DNA of 5,206 nucleotides, taken from contig VGOX01000203.1 in the NCBI GenBank assembly GCA_016875755.1, forward strand, positions 1-5,206, read 5' to 3'. Made by a program: the position numbers and the translations under genes. Below the pieces are notes generated by a model. The model was not told the origin of the DNA, made no database searches, and worked only from the letters and a program-made list of their open reading frames with translations. Of the stretch, positions 4,722-5,206 are shown piece after piece (position 1 is the stretch's first letter; each line of letters starts with the position of its first letter). The DNA comes from Chloroflexota bacterium. Its GTDB lineage: Bacteria > Chloroflexota > Anaerolineae > Anaerolineales > Villigracilaceae.

Positions 4722-5206
4722 TTAATGCTTTCCATTCTTCACGGCATCATCCGCGCTCAAAAAGGCGACCTTGCCGCCATACGCTTTGCGCAGATTTTCA
4801 TCGGTGAAGACATCGCCCACAGGTCCACAGGCGATGCGGCGCACGTTAAGCATGGTGACCCAGTCAAAATATTCGGGTACAGTTTGCAAATCGTGGTGAA
4901 CGACGACTACGGTTTTGCCAGCCGAGCGCAACTCTTGTAACAACATCACAATGGCGCGTTCAGTGGTGGCGTCCACGCCTTGAAAGGGTTCGTCCATGAA
5001 ATACAGTTGCGCATCCTGCACGAGCGCGCGCGCCAGAAAGACGCGTTGCTGCTGACCGCCAGAGAGTTGGCTGATCTGCCGCTCTGCAAAGGACTTCATC
5101 CCAACTTTATCGAGCGCATCCAACGCTGCGTCGCGTTCTGAAGCGCCTGGTCGTTTGAGCCAGCCAAGTGCGCCGTAACGTCCCATCATCACCACATCCA
5201 ACACGC
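4722..5206 (-). CDS. Metal ABC transporter ATP-binding protein, C-terminal 161 codons including stop (5' end off window)
   Basis: Cytoplasmic ATPase that powers the two downstream permeases. The frame is open to the right edge, so the true start, Walker A and Q-loop are outside; the GTG at 5204 is an internal valine. Visible marks, counted from that valine, are VVMMGRYGALGWLKRP (4-19, typical of Mn/Zn-type ATPases), signature LSGGQQQRV (47-55), Walker B LYFMDEP (67-73) with catalytic E72, the D-loop region GVD (76-78) and the H-switch VVHHDL (101-106). The tail is that of a normal, full-length family member with no extra domain. The stop TAA at 4722 lies 74 bp before permease 1. Family is certain; Mn versus Zn versus Fe is not. 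Confidence 0.95.
   Translation of the reverse strand, partial: VLDVVMMGRYGALGWLKRPGASERDAALDALDKVGMKSFAERQISQLSGGQQQRVFLARALVQDAQLYFMDEPFQGVDATTERAIVMLLQELRSAGKTVVVVHHDLQTVPEYFDWVTMLNVRRIACGPVGDVFTDENLRKAYGGKVAFLSADDAVKNGKH

Noticed and set aside
4234..4725. Plus-strand frame of 163 codons, and within it a 19-codon frame at 4665 preceded by AGGAGGAG.
   Set aside because: It is antisense to permease 1 and its end lies in the heptad repeat. The good-looking ribosome site is the complement of the bases before permease 1, and the product is low-complexity and charged without a domain.
1..5206. CRISPR array, tRNA, rRNA, insertion sequence or phage gene.
   Set aside because: No direct repeats with spacers, no cloverleaf or rRNA sequence, and no transposase or phage motifs were seen on either strand.

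Overview
The window is a compact bacterial metal-handling region in which all six genes read on the minus strand. GC content is moderate. Gene style, short overlaps, heptad repeats built on GACNATG, and palindromes built on GTAGGGG..GACCC suggest an environmental bacterium, possibly Chloroflexota (Anaerolineae). That assignment is an impression from memory and no marker gene is present.

Right half (2409-5206): a Mn/Zn/Fe-type ABC importer. In transcription order it holds the C-terminal part of the ATPase (running off the right edge) and two ABC-3 family membrane permeases. Both permeases carry a C-terminal cytoplasmic extension of about 85-95 residues that resembles a winged helix. A 63-bp block of nine phased heptads fills the gap between ATPase and first permease. 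The substrate-binding protein, if present, must lie outside the window.

Middle (2159-2408): no protein gene. It holds a palindromic repeat element, a strong A/T-flanked terminator hairpin, and a near-ideal sigma-70 promoter (TTGACA, 17-bp spacer, TAATAT). The promoter's -10 box overlaps a 26-bp palindromic operator of SmtB/CzrA type.

Left half (1-2153): a tight operon behind that promoter. It encodes an ArsR/SmtB repressor with a CzrA-like alpha-5 Zn/Co site, a membrane-anchored rhodanese, a lipoprotein rhodanese, and the N-terminal 302 residues of a P1B heavy-metal-exporting ATPase that runs off the left edge. The repressor probably senses Zn/Co/Cd and releases transcription of the pump and the two surface rhodaneses.

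The most notable point is the first rhodanese. Its frame is interrupted by one UGA at 1470-1472, inside the catalytic loop (..YCT-UGA-PSEELSARAA..), and then continues without any frame change through the conserved rhodanese C-terminus to a TAA at 1347. A stem-loop just downstream fits the published bacterial SECIS rules. The gene is therefore best read as a 159-residue selenoprotein with selenocysteine at residue 119, not as a 118-residue truncated protein.
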